Source: Coleofasciculus sp. FACHB-T130
Lineage (GTDB): Bacteria; Cyanobacteriota; Cyanobacteriia; Cyanobacteriales; FACHB-T130
Reading direction: 5' to 3'
DNA length: 64,000 nucleotides
Assembly: GCF_014695375.1 (NCBI RefSeq)
Contig: NZ_JACJOG010000022.1
Span: 185,348-249,347 of the forward strand
Part shown: positions 8,936 to 17,270 of the stretch, one piece after another
Numbering within the stretch: the first letter of the stretch is position 1
How the letters are laid out: each line of letters opens with the position of its first letter
Made by a program: the position numbers and the translations under genes
The notes under the pieces: generated by a model
What the model was told of the DNA's origin: nothing
Seen by the model: the letters and a program-made list of their open reading frames with translations, nothing else
Database searches by the model: none

Positions 8936-10744
8936 ATGCATCAACTAAAACAGTACTGGGTCGCTGAAGCGCTCGAAAAGGACTTAGGCGATCCAACACA
9001 GCCGGAAAGCGTGATGTCTTTCAAAAGCGTCATGGAGCTGGACGAGCGCGAAGAATTTCCAGAAAAAGACGTTGAATGGCTTTATAACTGGAATCTTCAT
9101 CACTACCACATCCCCGTGGAATACGGTGGAGAGCTGAAATCTTATGAAGAATTCGTCGCTTTTGTTAGAGTTTTGTCCAGACGTGACCTAACGACATCGA
9201 TAACTTTTAGCACGCTTTTCTGGTCTGGTTTAGTTTGGATGGCAGGCACCCACGAACAGAAACAAAAGCTGGCAAAGTTTATTAAAGATAAACATGGTGC
9301 CATGTGTCTTGCTTATTCAGAAAGGGCACACGGAAGCGACCTAGTTGCTAGTGATGTGCAGGCAACTAAGGTTCCCGGTGGTTATCTGCTGAATGGGGAA
9401 AAATGGCCAATTAACCGAGCGACAATTTCTGGAATTTCAGTTGTGCTTGCCAAAACAGATGACAGTGGCGGGGCACGTAGCTTGTCGCTGTTTGTTGTTG
9501 ATAAAAGTGAAATTGATCCAGCGGGTTATTCCAATCTTCCTAAGATCAAGACTTTGGGAATTCGCGGTTCTGATATGAGCGGAATCCGTTTTGATAATTG
9601 CTTTGTACCTGAAGAAATGCGTCTGGGGCAAGAAGGAGCGGGTTTAGAATTGGGGCTGAAAGGCTTTCATCTAACCCGGACGTTGTGTGCAGCCTTTTCT
9701 TTAGGATCGGCGGATACAGCCCTGAGAACGGTGCTGAAGTTTTCTCTAGGACGGAAATTATACGGCAAAACAGTTTTCGATATTCCTCACCCCCGGACTA
9801 CTTTAGTAGACGCTTTCTTAGATATTTTGGTCTGCGATTGTGTCACGATTGCGGGGGCAAGAAGTTTTCATGTCGCGCCGGAGCAATCTAGCGTTTCGTC
9901 TATCTTCGTGAAATATTTTGTGCCTGTAACGGTTGAAAAGTTAGTTCAAAACCTTTCCGTAATTCTAGGGGCACGTTTCTATTTGCGCGAAGGTCACGAT
10001 GAGGGAATTTTCCAAAAAGTTGTCCGAGATAATGCCATTATTAGCGTGTTTGATGGCAGTACGGTTGTTAACTTGCACGCGCTGATTTTACAGCTTCGTC
10101 AGATGGCGAAATACCGGGCGAAAAGAAATGCTGCCACTTATGAGGGATTGCGATCGCGTCTGGAAACCCGGTTTTCTCTAGAAGCACCGTTACCACCATG
10201 CGAACGGGCAAAATTTGAGCTGTTCAGCCGGGGATGCGATGATGTTTTACAAGGTCTGGAAATCTCTCTAGAACACTTGTATGACTTAAAGACAGATTCT
10301 AGCGTCGATGCTGAAGTGTTGCAGAAGCTGATAACACTGACAAGCGCGGTCCTCGAAGAACTCGACGCACAGGATGAATTCTTGGCAAGCTCAGGTTTTG
10401 AATTCGGACACGATCAGTCTCCTGAGTTATTTGAACTAGCTAAGAAGTACTGCACATTGCACGCAGCCGCAGCTTGCGTACATATGTGGATTTACAACCG
10501 AAAAGTCTTGGGTGACTTTTTTGCCAAAGGTGAATGGTTGGCAATTTGTCTGAACAGACTCCTGATGACTTTTCGTCCTTCATCAGGTATTATTCCTAGC
10601 ATTTACATCGAGAATGTTGCCCAAGAACTTCTCAAGCTTGACCGAGAAAACAAGATGTTTTCGATTGTCCCCCTCCAACTAGCCCAAGCCCCATCACCAG
10701 AGGAGAAAACCCATGCAGCTTCAGAACTCCAGCTCCAAGCCTAG
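8936..10744 (+). CDS. Acyl-CoA dehydrogenase-like flavoprotein, probably acting on acyl-ACP
   Basis: Protein of 602 residues, longer than the usual 380-400, with an extra C-terminal helical region from about residue 410. The acyl-CoA dehydrogenase core is visible: SERAHGSDL (the TExxxGSD-like flavin and substrate motif), the LGIRGSDMSGIRFDNCFVP strand pair, and the C-terminal segment VFDGSTVVNLHAL. In classical enzymes the catalytic base is Glu in YEGT, and here the equivalent is Asp373. Placement between FAAL and ACP suggests alpha,beta-dehydrogenation of the ACP-bound chain (inference). ATG at 8936 has GGAG upstream. Its 3' end overlaps the ACP gene by 32 bases. Confidence 0.85.
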   Translation: MHQLKQYWVAEALEKDLGDPTQPESVMSFKSVMELDEREEFPEKDVEWLYNWNLHHYHIPVEYGGELKSYEEFVAFVRVLSRRDLTTSITFSTLFWSGLVWMAGTHEQKQKLAKFIKDKHGAMCLAYSERAHGSDLVASDVQATKVPGGYLLNGEKWPINRATISGISVVLAKTDDSGGARSLSLFVVDKSEIDPAGYSNLPKIKTLGIRGSDMSGIRFDNCFVPEEMRLGQEGAGLELGLKGFHLTRTLCAAFSLGSADTALRTVLKFSLGRKLYGKTVFDIPHPRTTLVDAFLDILVCDCVTIAGARSFHVAPEQSSVSSIFVKYFVPVTVEKLVQNLSVILGARFYLREGHDEGIFQKVVRDNAIISVFDGSTVVNLHALILQLRQMAKYRAKRNAATYEGLRSRLETRFSLEAPLPPCERAKFELFSRGCDDVLQGLEISLEHLYDLKTDSSVDAEVLQKLITLTSAVLEELDAQDEFLASSGFEFGHDQSPELFELAKKYCTLHAAAACVHMWIYNRKVLGDFFAKGEWLAICLNRLLMTFRPSSGIIPSIYIENVAQELLKLDRENKMFSIVPLQLAQAPSPEEKTHAASELQLQA

Positions 10745-11165
10745 TGAAGATTTAAGCAAAAACAATTTACAAGACGAGAATATGATTGTTGAAAACTCCC
10801 CTGCTGAAGCGATTCAATCCTGGCTAGTTACCAAGCTTTCTAAGCAACTTTCACTCAATGCAAAAACCATTGATGTCCGCGAACCTTTGACGCGCTACGG
10901 TCTGGATTCCATCGATGCTGTTACCTTAGTGGGCGATTTAGAAGATTGGCTAGGATGCGAGCTGCCTTCTACTCTGCTGTGGGATTATCCGACTATTGAA
11001 AAATCTGCTGAATACTTGGTTAAAGAGTTTGATGTCTCAGCGGCAGTTTCTTCAGTTGCGTCTAGCAATGTCAAGGATGCTAGTGACGATAAAACTGAAA
11101 AAGTAGAGGCATCTTCCAAGTCTTCTGGCTGGGGCGGTTTGTGGAACCGAATTAGCGGCAGCTAG
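10713..11165 (+). CDS. Acyl carrier protein with long C-terminal tail
   Basis: Stand-alone carrier protein of 150 residues. The phosphopantetheine attachment site is Ser66 in YGLDSIDAV, and the LPSTLLWDYPTIEKSAEYL helix is typical of FAAL/PKS-associated carriers. ATG at 10713 has GAGGAG 7 bases upstream and overlaps the end of the dehydrogenase gene. ATG at 10782 would be a shorter alternative. After the carrier fold (to about residue 110) comes an acidic, Ser/Lys-rich linker ending in the Trp-containing SGWGGLWNRISGS, which might contact membrane or partner (inference). The likely PPTase is encoded at 5086-5844. Confidence 0.92.
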   Translation: MQLQNSSSKPSEDLSKNNLQDENMIVENSPAEAIQSWLVTKLSKQLSLNAKTIDVREPLTRYGLDSIDAVTLVGDLEDWLGCELPSTLLWDYPTIEKSAEYLVKEFDVSAAVSSVASSNVKDASDDKTEKVEASSKSSGWGGLWNRISGS

Positions 11166-11184
11166 AGCAAGATATCTGGTTGGT

Positions 11185-11204
11185 AATTGGGAATTGGGAA
11201 TTGG
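11185..11204. repeat. Heptamer tandem repeat (AATTGGG-type)
   Basis: Nearly three units of AATTGGG, the same family as the repeat at 8861-8886, in the ACP-MBOAT gap. Confidence 0.7.
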
Positions 11205-11352
11205 TTAAAGATTTTATCGCTGTTGTGGTGACTGTAAATCTTCAACTTCGGACAAGGAAAGATAACCCATTCTTGATGACTAATTACCAATCGCTAAATA
11301 CTGGATAAGAGAATAACTTTTAAACCCTAGAAAATAGGGAGGAAACAGTCAA

Positions 11353-12816
11353 TTGAATTTCTCTGATTTCTCCTTCTGGTGGGTACTTTTTCTGATCGGC
11401 GTTCCCTTCTTCACGGTTCGCTATATAGGCAAGTACCTGAATATTTGGCGAGATTACTTGGATAGTATCGGGTTGATGGTACTGTCGCTGATGCTGTTTG
11501 TGAATGCATCGCGCTCCAGCTTTATCATCTTCGCCTTTGAGATTATCTTTAACTATGTGATGGTGCGGCTGATGTTGCGCCGTCGAGGTTGGGAGTCGCA
11601 AGCGATCGCAGCCACGGTGATCGGGATCGACATCGCCATCCTTGCCTACTTCAAATACGTGAACTTCTTTGTGGAAGATGTTCTAGGACTATTTGTAGGG
11701 GGAGTTACTGCGAGTTGGCAGCAGAGAGGCGGCATTCCTGGTGCAGGTGCAATTCCTCCAGGGATTTCGTTTTACACCTTCCAGATGGTTGCTTTTGTAG
11801 TGGATTCATTCAGAAGCAAAAATAAGCAGCCAATTGGAGTTGTTGATTACATCAACTTTGTTTCCTTCTTCCCGCAAGTCGTCGCTGGCCCGATTGAGCG
11901 GCGAGCTGACTTGTTTCCTCAAATTGAATCATTCCGCTTTAAGTTCTCCGCAGAAAACTTTGAGGACGGTCTCAAGTGGCTGTCTTTGGGCTTGTTTATG
12001 AAGTTGGTACTGGCGGATAACTTGTCGCCGTACATCAACTTGCAAGAAACAGGAAATGTCTGGCTGGTGTGGCTATCTATCTACTTGTTCACTCTGAGGA
12101 TTTACTTTGATTTTGCTGGCTATAGTTTCATCGCACTAGGTTTAGCTAAATTTGTAGGCGTTCAGCTAACACTCAACTTCATCGCCCCTTACACTTCACC
12201 AAGCATCCAAGAATTTTGGCGTCGCTGGCACGTGACGCTGAGTACCTGGTTTCGAGACTACGTTTTCCTCCCCCTGATGGGCGCAAAGAAGCAGTGGGCG
12301 GCATTTTATCTGTTCGTCACGTTTACGCTCTCAGGGTTTTGGCACGGAGCCGCTTGGAATTTTATCATTTGGGGTGCCTATCATGGCTTGTTGCTGCTAG
12401 TTCTGCGATATGCAGGTCGCCCTTTTTACCGCTTTGTTGGTGAACGTTTATTCATGCCTCAGTTCTTATCGTGGGCGCTAACCTTTGGTTCGGTGATGCT
12501 GGGCTGTCTATTCTTCATGGAGTCAGATATGACTCGGCTAGGACAGAAGCTGCAAACACTGGTGACACCTTGGGCGTACTCGTTCTCAAATTTGGGAGCG
12601 GCAATGAGTTCCTTTAGTGCGAATGAGGGTGCGGTCTTAGTTTTGATCCTCTTTCTCACAACGGCGGAATTGTTCTTGGAACACCTCGCAGTTTGGCAAA
12701 AACGGAAGTGCGAATATGATTTGCTGTTATCCCCCTGGTTAACTCGCGTTCTTTTGGGTTTGACCATCTTGCTAGCTGCAAATACCCCCTCTAAATTTAT
12801 TTACTTCGAGTTCTAA
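11353..12816 (+). CDS. MBOAT family O-acyltransferase (AlgI/DltB-like)
   Basis: Polytopic membrane acyltransferase of 487 residues. Members of this branch move acyl groups across the membrane onto extracellular glycans or teichoic acids. The conserved elements are EFWRRWHVTLSTWFRDYVFLPL and the active-site histidine H331 in SGFWHGAAWN. About ten hydrophobic segments are visible. The start is TTG at 11353, supported by GGGAGG 10 bases upstream, with no in-frame ATG nearby. The stop codon overlaps the ATG of the next gene by one base (TAATG), indicating translational coupling with the SGNH-like partner, as in AlgI/AlgJ-type pairs. Confidence 0.92.
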   Translation: MNFSDFSFWWVLFLIGVPFFTVRYIGKYLNIWRDYLDSIGLMVLSLMLFVNASRSSFIIFAFEIIFNYVMVRLMLRRRGWESQAIAATVIGIDIAILAYFKYVNFFVEDVLGLFVGGVTASWQQRGGIPGAGAIPPGISFYTFQMVAFVVDSFRSKNKQPIGVVDYINFVSFFPQVVAGPIERRADLFPQIESFRFKFSAENFEDGLKWLSLGLFMKLVLADNLSPYINLQETGNVWLVWLSIYLFTLRIYFDFAGYSFIALGLAKFVGVQLTLNFIAPYTSPSIQEFWRRWHVTLSTWFRDYVFLPLMGAKKQWAAFYLFVTFTLSGFWHGAAWNFIIWGAYHGLLLLVLRYAGRPFYRFVGERLFMPQFLSWALTFGSVMLGCLFFMESDMTRLGQKLQTLVTPWAYSFSNLGAAMSSFSANEGAVLVLILFLTTAELFLEHLAVWQKRKCEYDLLLSPWLTRVLLGLTILLAANTPSKFIYFEF

Positions 12817-13781
12817 TGTGGAAACCTCTAAAGCTTGCTAGTTGGATAGCGGTTGCTGGTTTAGCCTGGTCTGTTGGGTACCTTTACAACGTGCGCTACG
12901 GTGGAGAACTGAGCTGGCTGCGTGCTATGTACGAACGTAAGGTAGCGCTGGCAAGCCAAATTGAAGCACCCCACCGCCTGCTGATAACGGGTGGTTCTGG
13001 AGCGCACTATACGTTGAATACCAAGCTAATGGAGCAAGAACTTGGCATTCCCGTATTCAACATGGGGTTAGATGGCCCAATTGGTTTAGATGTCATCCTT
13101 CCCAGCGTTTTGAGTCAAGTTCGCCGGGGCGACATTGTGCTTCTGATTCCAGAGTACCTATTACTGTTGGATGAGGATGGGTTGGGCGATCGCTCTGGTT
13201 CGTTTGGGATGGCAATTGGACAGCCCGGTTTGGGAGGAATCCCTCCCAAACAGTTAGCTCTAGACGCAATGATGCTAGGGGTTCCGACTCTTAGAGGAAT
13301 TACTAAGTCGAGCTTGGAGGTGATTGAAAAAGGAAAAATGACCGGCTACTACTCCGATCCGGTTGACGAACGTGGCGACCCTACAGTGACGAAAGAACGC
13401 GCTGGGAAGTGGTGGCAGATGACATTTCAAGAACCCGTATCCAAACACGCGCTTCAGCGGATCGCTAAATTCCGCGAAGAAGTCGAGGCAAAGGGAGCAA
13501 CTTTAGTGCTGTCATTGCCGTGGGTCTATGCGAACGGCAACGACGAAAAGACGATTCGTAACGTTAAAAAGACGGCTGAGGAACTGAGTAAAATCGCTCC
13601 TTTGATCTACGAAAAAGACTCGTTGAACCTGAAGAGTGACTCCAACTTGTTTGCCGATACCCACTATCACCTGAAGCCGGAAGCCAGAACAATCAGGGCA
13701 ATGGAGCTGGTTCAACAGTTAAAACCAGCGATCGCTGCACAACTGACAGCACCCAACTCCACGACCAAAGTGCCGCAATAG
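12816..13781 (+). CDS. Membrane-anchored SGNH/DHHW-like protein, MBOAT partner
   Basis: Protein of 321 residues with one N-terminal membrane anchor (about residues 7-25) and the rest predicted outside the cytoplasm. Possible catalytic-fold marks are GGSGAHYTL (about 59-67, in place of GDS), NMGLDGP (block II-like) and DTHYHL near residue 286 (Asp-x-x-His). This resembles AlgJ/AlgX/PatB-type partners that work with MBOAT proteins in O-acylation, but the block I serine context is divergent, so hydrolase or transferase activity is inferred. It overlaps the MBOAT stop by one base. Confidence 0.75.
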   Translation: MWKPLKLASWIAVAGLAWSVGYLYNVRYGGELSWLRAMYERKVALASQIEAPHRLLITGGSGAHYTLNTKLMEQELGIPVFNMGLDGPIGLDVILPSVLSQVRRGDIVLLIPEYLLLLDEDGLGDRSGSFGMAIGQPGLGGIPPKQLALDAMMLGVPTLRGITKSSLEVIEKGKMTGYYSDPVDERGDPTVTKERAGKWWQMTFQEPVSKHALQRIAKFREEVEAKGATLVLSLPWVYANGNDEKTIRNVKKTAEELSKIAPLIYEKDSLNLKSDSNLFADTHYHLKPEARTIRAMELVQQLKPAIAAQLTAPNSTTKVPQ

Positions 13782-13842
13782 CAAATCGCTTTAGCCATTC
13801 GCGTTCGATATCAAGCTTATTTACCAAACCCCTGTTAATGAT

Positions 13843-15192
13843 ATGGACGGCAAGCTAGACGGTACAAAGCATCAAAGAAAGGTCAGTTCCACTCCTTCTG
13901 AGTCTGGAAGCGCAACGCCCACCCGAATTTGCATTCTTGGTGGGGGCTTTGGCGGTCTCTACACTGCTTTGTACCTGCGCCGTTTTCCTTTATTGAAATC
14001 AAGTCAATGCGAAATTACGCTGGTTGAGCAGAAAAATCGCTTTCTTTTTACCCCCTTGCTCTACGAACTGGTCACAGACGAACTGCAAGCGTGGGAAATT
14101 GCTCCTTCTTATCAAAAGCTATTAAAAAATACAAATATTCGGTTTTGTCAAGAGACAATTCAGGAAGTTGATTTACAAACACGCCAGGTAAAGCTTGAAT
14201 CCGGTGAGGGTCTCGCTTACGACTACCTCGTTTTGGCAGTCGGGGGAGAAACGCGCTTAGAGGGCGTTCCCGGAGCTGGCACTTATGCCCAAACCTTTCG
14301 CAGTTTGGCGGATGTAGAGCTTCTGAAACAACAGCTATACGAGTTTGAGCTTTCTGAGCAGGAACAAATGCGGATTGCGATCGCGGGCGCTGGTCCTAAT
14401 GGCGTAGAACTCGCTTGCAAAATCGCCGACCGGCTACAGAAACGAGGGCAGGTACTGTTGCTTGACCGGGGTAATCAAATTCTAAAAACCTTTTCCGCTC
14501 ATACTCAAGCTGCGGCTCACCGTGCTTTATCAAGTCGTGGTGTGCGGGTAAAACTAGAAACGAGCATCCACCGCATTGAACCTAACCAAATTACCCTAGT
14601 TCGGGATGGTCAGATTGACACTTTGCCTGTAGATTTGGTATTTTGGACGGCTGGAACCCGGCAGCTCGATTGGGTGCGCGAACTTGATTGCCAGCATAAT
14701 AACCAGGGACAACTGATTTCTTGCCCTACCTTACAATTAGTTGACTATCCAGAAGTGTTTGCTTTGGGGGATTTGGCAGAAATTTACAATCCCCGTGGCG
14801 CACGGGTGCCAGCAACCGCTCAAGCCGCTTTTCAACAGGCAGATTGTGCTGCTCGCAACATTTGGGCAGCGATCGCGGGCAAACGCTTACGGCGCTTCCG
14901 CTATTTGCACTTAGGAGAGATGGTGACTTTGGGAAAGGGTGCGGCTGCGGTTTCTAGCTTTGGTCTGAATTTAGAAGGGCGCTTGGCATCGATTACTAGA
15001 CAAGTCGTTTACCTCCAGCGCCTGCCAACCGTGCCTCACCGCCTCCGAGTAGTGAGAAACTGGATTTATCAAGCGATTCGGCGGGTTGTTTTAACAGTCT
15101 GGAAGTGGCTGGCAGCAATCCGGCGGTTAGGGTCCAATAGTTTGGGAAAGCGGCGATTGGCGGCGAATTACTCCCGGCGATCTAAGTATTAA
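13843..15192 (+). CDS. ndbB: Type II NAD(P)H:quinone oxidoreductase, NdbB-like
   Basis: Membrane-associated flavoprotein of 449 residues that passes electrons from NAD(P)H to a quinone. It has two dinucleotide-binding motifs (ILGGGFGGLYTALYL near residue 32, and IAGAGPNGVELA near 180) and the ALGD FAD-contact motif. The segment RFLFTPLLYELVTDELQAWEIAP matches the cyanobacterial NdbB group as I recall it, a group linked to reduction of demethylphylloquinone. The basic C-terminus (after residue 400) may bind membrane. It lies 61 bases after the SGNH gene and 68 before the HTTM fusion. Confidence 0.85.
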   Translation: MDGKLDGTKHQRKVSSTPSESGSATPTRICILGGGFGGLYTALYLRRFPLLKSSQCEITLVEQKNRFLFTPLLYELVTDELQAWEIAPSYQKLLKNTNIRFCQETIQEVDLQTRQVKLESGEGLAYDYLVLAVGGETRLEGVPGAGTYAQTFRSLADVELLKQQLYEFELSEQEQMRIAIAGAGPNGVELACKIADRLQKRGQVLLLDRGNQILKTFSAHTQAAAHRALSSRGVRVKLETSIHRIEPNQITLVRDGQIDTLPVDLVFWTAGTRQLDWVRELDCQHNNQGQLISCPTLQLVDYPEVFALGDLAEIYNPRGARVPATAQAAFQQADCAARNIWAAIAGKRLRRFRYLHLGEMVTLGKGAAAVSSFGLNLEGRLASITRQVVYLQRLPTVPHRLRVVRNWIYQAIRRVVLTVWKWLAAIRRLGSNSLGKRRLAANYSRRSKY

Positions 15193-15260
15193 ATTTAACA
15201 AACGGCAATTGCTTACTGCCGTTAACCATGAAAAAATTTTCCATCAAGGTCTAATGTTTT

Positions 15261-17096
15261 ATGGCTTCTACTCAGCAAAAATCTAAAGCCATTTTTACTT
15301 CCAAGCTTGAGCAACTGTTTGGGTTAGACCTGCGATCGCTAGCCCTGTTTCGGATTGGTTTGGCGCTGGTTGTTCTTGCCGATTTAATCATTCGGGCGGG
15401 GGATCTGACAGCACATTATACAGATGCTGGAGTGATGCCGCGATCGCTACTAACTACTATCTTAAAACCTTGGTATTGGTCAGTTCATGCGCTGGGCGGT
15501 CAAACCTGGTTTCAAGCCATTCTATTTTTGCTAGCTGGATTTGTGGCTTTAGCGCTATTGGTGGGATACCGAACCCGGTTAGCAGCGATCGCAACTTGGG
15601 CGCTGATGGTATCTCTCCACAACCGAAACCCAGCTTTGATTTTCGCGGCGGATGATGTAATTCGCGCGCTGCTTTTCTGGGCAATGTTTTTGCCCTTAGG
15701 TGCTTATTACTCGATTGACAGTGCCCTAAATACATCTACCCAAAAATTACCCAAGCGCATCCTCTCCGGTGCCACCCTAGCACTTACGCTACAACAATGC
15801 TTTATCTACATCTTTTCGGCGGCTTTTAAAGCGAAGAGTCCCTTTTGGTGGCCTGATGGTAGTGCGGTTTATTATGCTTTGAGTTTCGACCAATACGCTA
15901 CACCATTTGGTCAATTCCTACTCAGCCTACCTTCTGCACTTCTAGTCTTGCTCACTTTTAGCGCCCTGTGGTTAGAAACCCTTGGCCCTTTGTTACTCTT
16001 CGTTCCCATCCGTACCAGCTTTTTCCGCTGCTGTGCAATTATCTCGTTTATCCTCTTACATATCGGTTTCGGATTGTCGTTTGTACTGGGGATTTTTCCG
16101 TTTCTCAGTACAGCCAGTTGGCTAGCTTTCATCCCGACGGAAGTTTGGGACTCGGTATCTAAGCGGCTGTATACCCCAGAACGAGCCGGACTCCAGATTT
16201 ACTATGATGCCGACTGTGGCTTCTGCAAGAAGGTTGTCCACCTGATTCGCACTTTCTTGATATTGCCTGCACAGACGCCACTGCTCTTAGCTCAGGACGA
16301 TCCCTCGATTTTTGCAGATATGCAAGCGAAAAATTCTTGGGTAGTAGTGGATTGGCAAGGAAACAGGCATTTTAAGTGGGAAGCGATCGCTTACGTTTGT
16401 AGTTTATCCCCAATATTTAAGCCACTGGTTCCCCTTCTCAAATGGGGGCCTGTGATGTCTGTAGGAACGAAATTTTACGAGACAGTTGCATCTAACCGCA
16501 GGGCTGCTGGTAACTTTACAAAACCCTTCAAGTTCCGTCCCCTTGAAGTACGTTCTTCGCGACCGATGAATATAGTGACGTTACTCTTGCTAGCTTATGT
16601 CACTATCTGGAACTTCAGAAGTTTTGCTCCTGAGAAATTTAATCGAAAAGCCTTAAATTCGATTGACTGGATTAGCCGAATTTTGAGGGTAGATCAATCT
16701 TGGAGTATTTTTGCCCCCGCTCCCCCCCGAGATGATGGTTGGCACGTAATCCCAGGCAAGTTGAAAGATGGAACTGAAGTTAATGTTTTGAGAGATGGGG
16801 AGCCTGTAAGTTGGGAAAAGCCGAGTCGGAAGAGCCGAAACGCCCTCTATCAAAATATGCAATGGCGCACCTATTTCATAAACCTCAATCGCACCATCGG
16901 CAAAAAGCTTTATCCCTACTATGGACAATACCTCTGCCGTGACTGGAACGCTCGGCACCAAGGTTCAAAACAACTAGATAACTTTGAAATTGACTTTATG
17001 AACGAGAGAACCGTGGCACCCGGTCAACCTCAGAATGTCGAGAAGAAGCCTGCTTGGCAGCAATCCTGCTCACAGAATCCCGAACAATATCAGTGA
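15261..17096 (+). CDS. HTTM (VKD-carboxylase-like) membrane protein fused to DUF393/DCC1 thioredoxin-like domain
   Basis: Protein of 611 residues. Residues about 15-295 form a multi-span HTTM domain, related to vitamin K-dependent gamma-carboxylase, with WWPDGSAVYYAL and nearby Lys190 in the region equivalent to the carboxylase active-site lysine. Residues about 310-420 are a DUF393/DCC1-type domain with the thiol motif DADCGFC (Cys319, Cys322). A further membrane helix (about 435-455) and an extracytoplasmic-looking C-terminal region follow. Function unknown. The adjacent quinone reductase suggests quinone/thiol redox chemistry (inference). Confidence 0.82.
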   Translation: MASTQQKSKAIFTSKLEQLFGLDLRSLALFRIGLALVVLADLIIRAGDLTAHYTDAGVMPRSLLTTILKPWYWSVHALGGQTWFQAILFLLAGFVALALLVGYRTRLAAIATWALMVSLHNRNPALIFAADDVIRALLFWAMFLPLGAYYSIDSALNTSTQKLPKRILSGATLALTLQQCFIYIFSAAFKAKSPFWWPDGSAVYYALSFDQYATPFGQFLLSLPSALLVLLTFSALWLETLGPLLLFVPIRTSFFRCCAIISFILLHIGFGLSFVLGIFPFLSTASWLAFIPTEVWDSVSKRLYTPERAGLQIYYDADCGFCKKVVHLIRTFLILPAQTPLLLAQDDPSIFADMQAKNSWVVVDWQGNRHFKWEAIAYVCSLSPIFKPLVPLLKWGPVMSVGTKFYETVASNRRAAGNFTKPFKFRPLEVRSSRPMNIVTLLLLAYVTIWNFRSFAPEKFNRKALNSIDWISRILRVDQSWSIFAPAPPRDDGWHVIPGKLKDGTEVNVLRDGEPVSWEKPSRKSRNALYQNMQWRTYFINLNRTIGKKLYPYYGQYLCRDWNARHQGSKQLDNFEIDFMNERTVAPGQPQNVEKKPAWQQSCSQNPEQYQ

Positions 17097-17270
17097 GGCT
17101 CGTCAAAGAAAAAGTTTGCTGTGACAAGTTTAAAACACTTATTATTCAAACTTTCTCTAGTCGATTGACCGGATAAAACTTAGTATTTAAAGTTTGCGTT
17201 TTTTCAGTCGCATTGGCTTTGTCTTTTTTCGTTCTAACTTGACATCTGGCGCTATCTTTACACATTTAAA

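Noticed and set aside
17239..17270. TTGACA box upstream of the first GT-C gene as a promoter
   Set aside because: With a 17-base spacer the -10 would be ACATTT and lies almost on the start codon, so the match is too weak.
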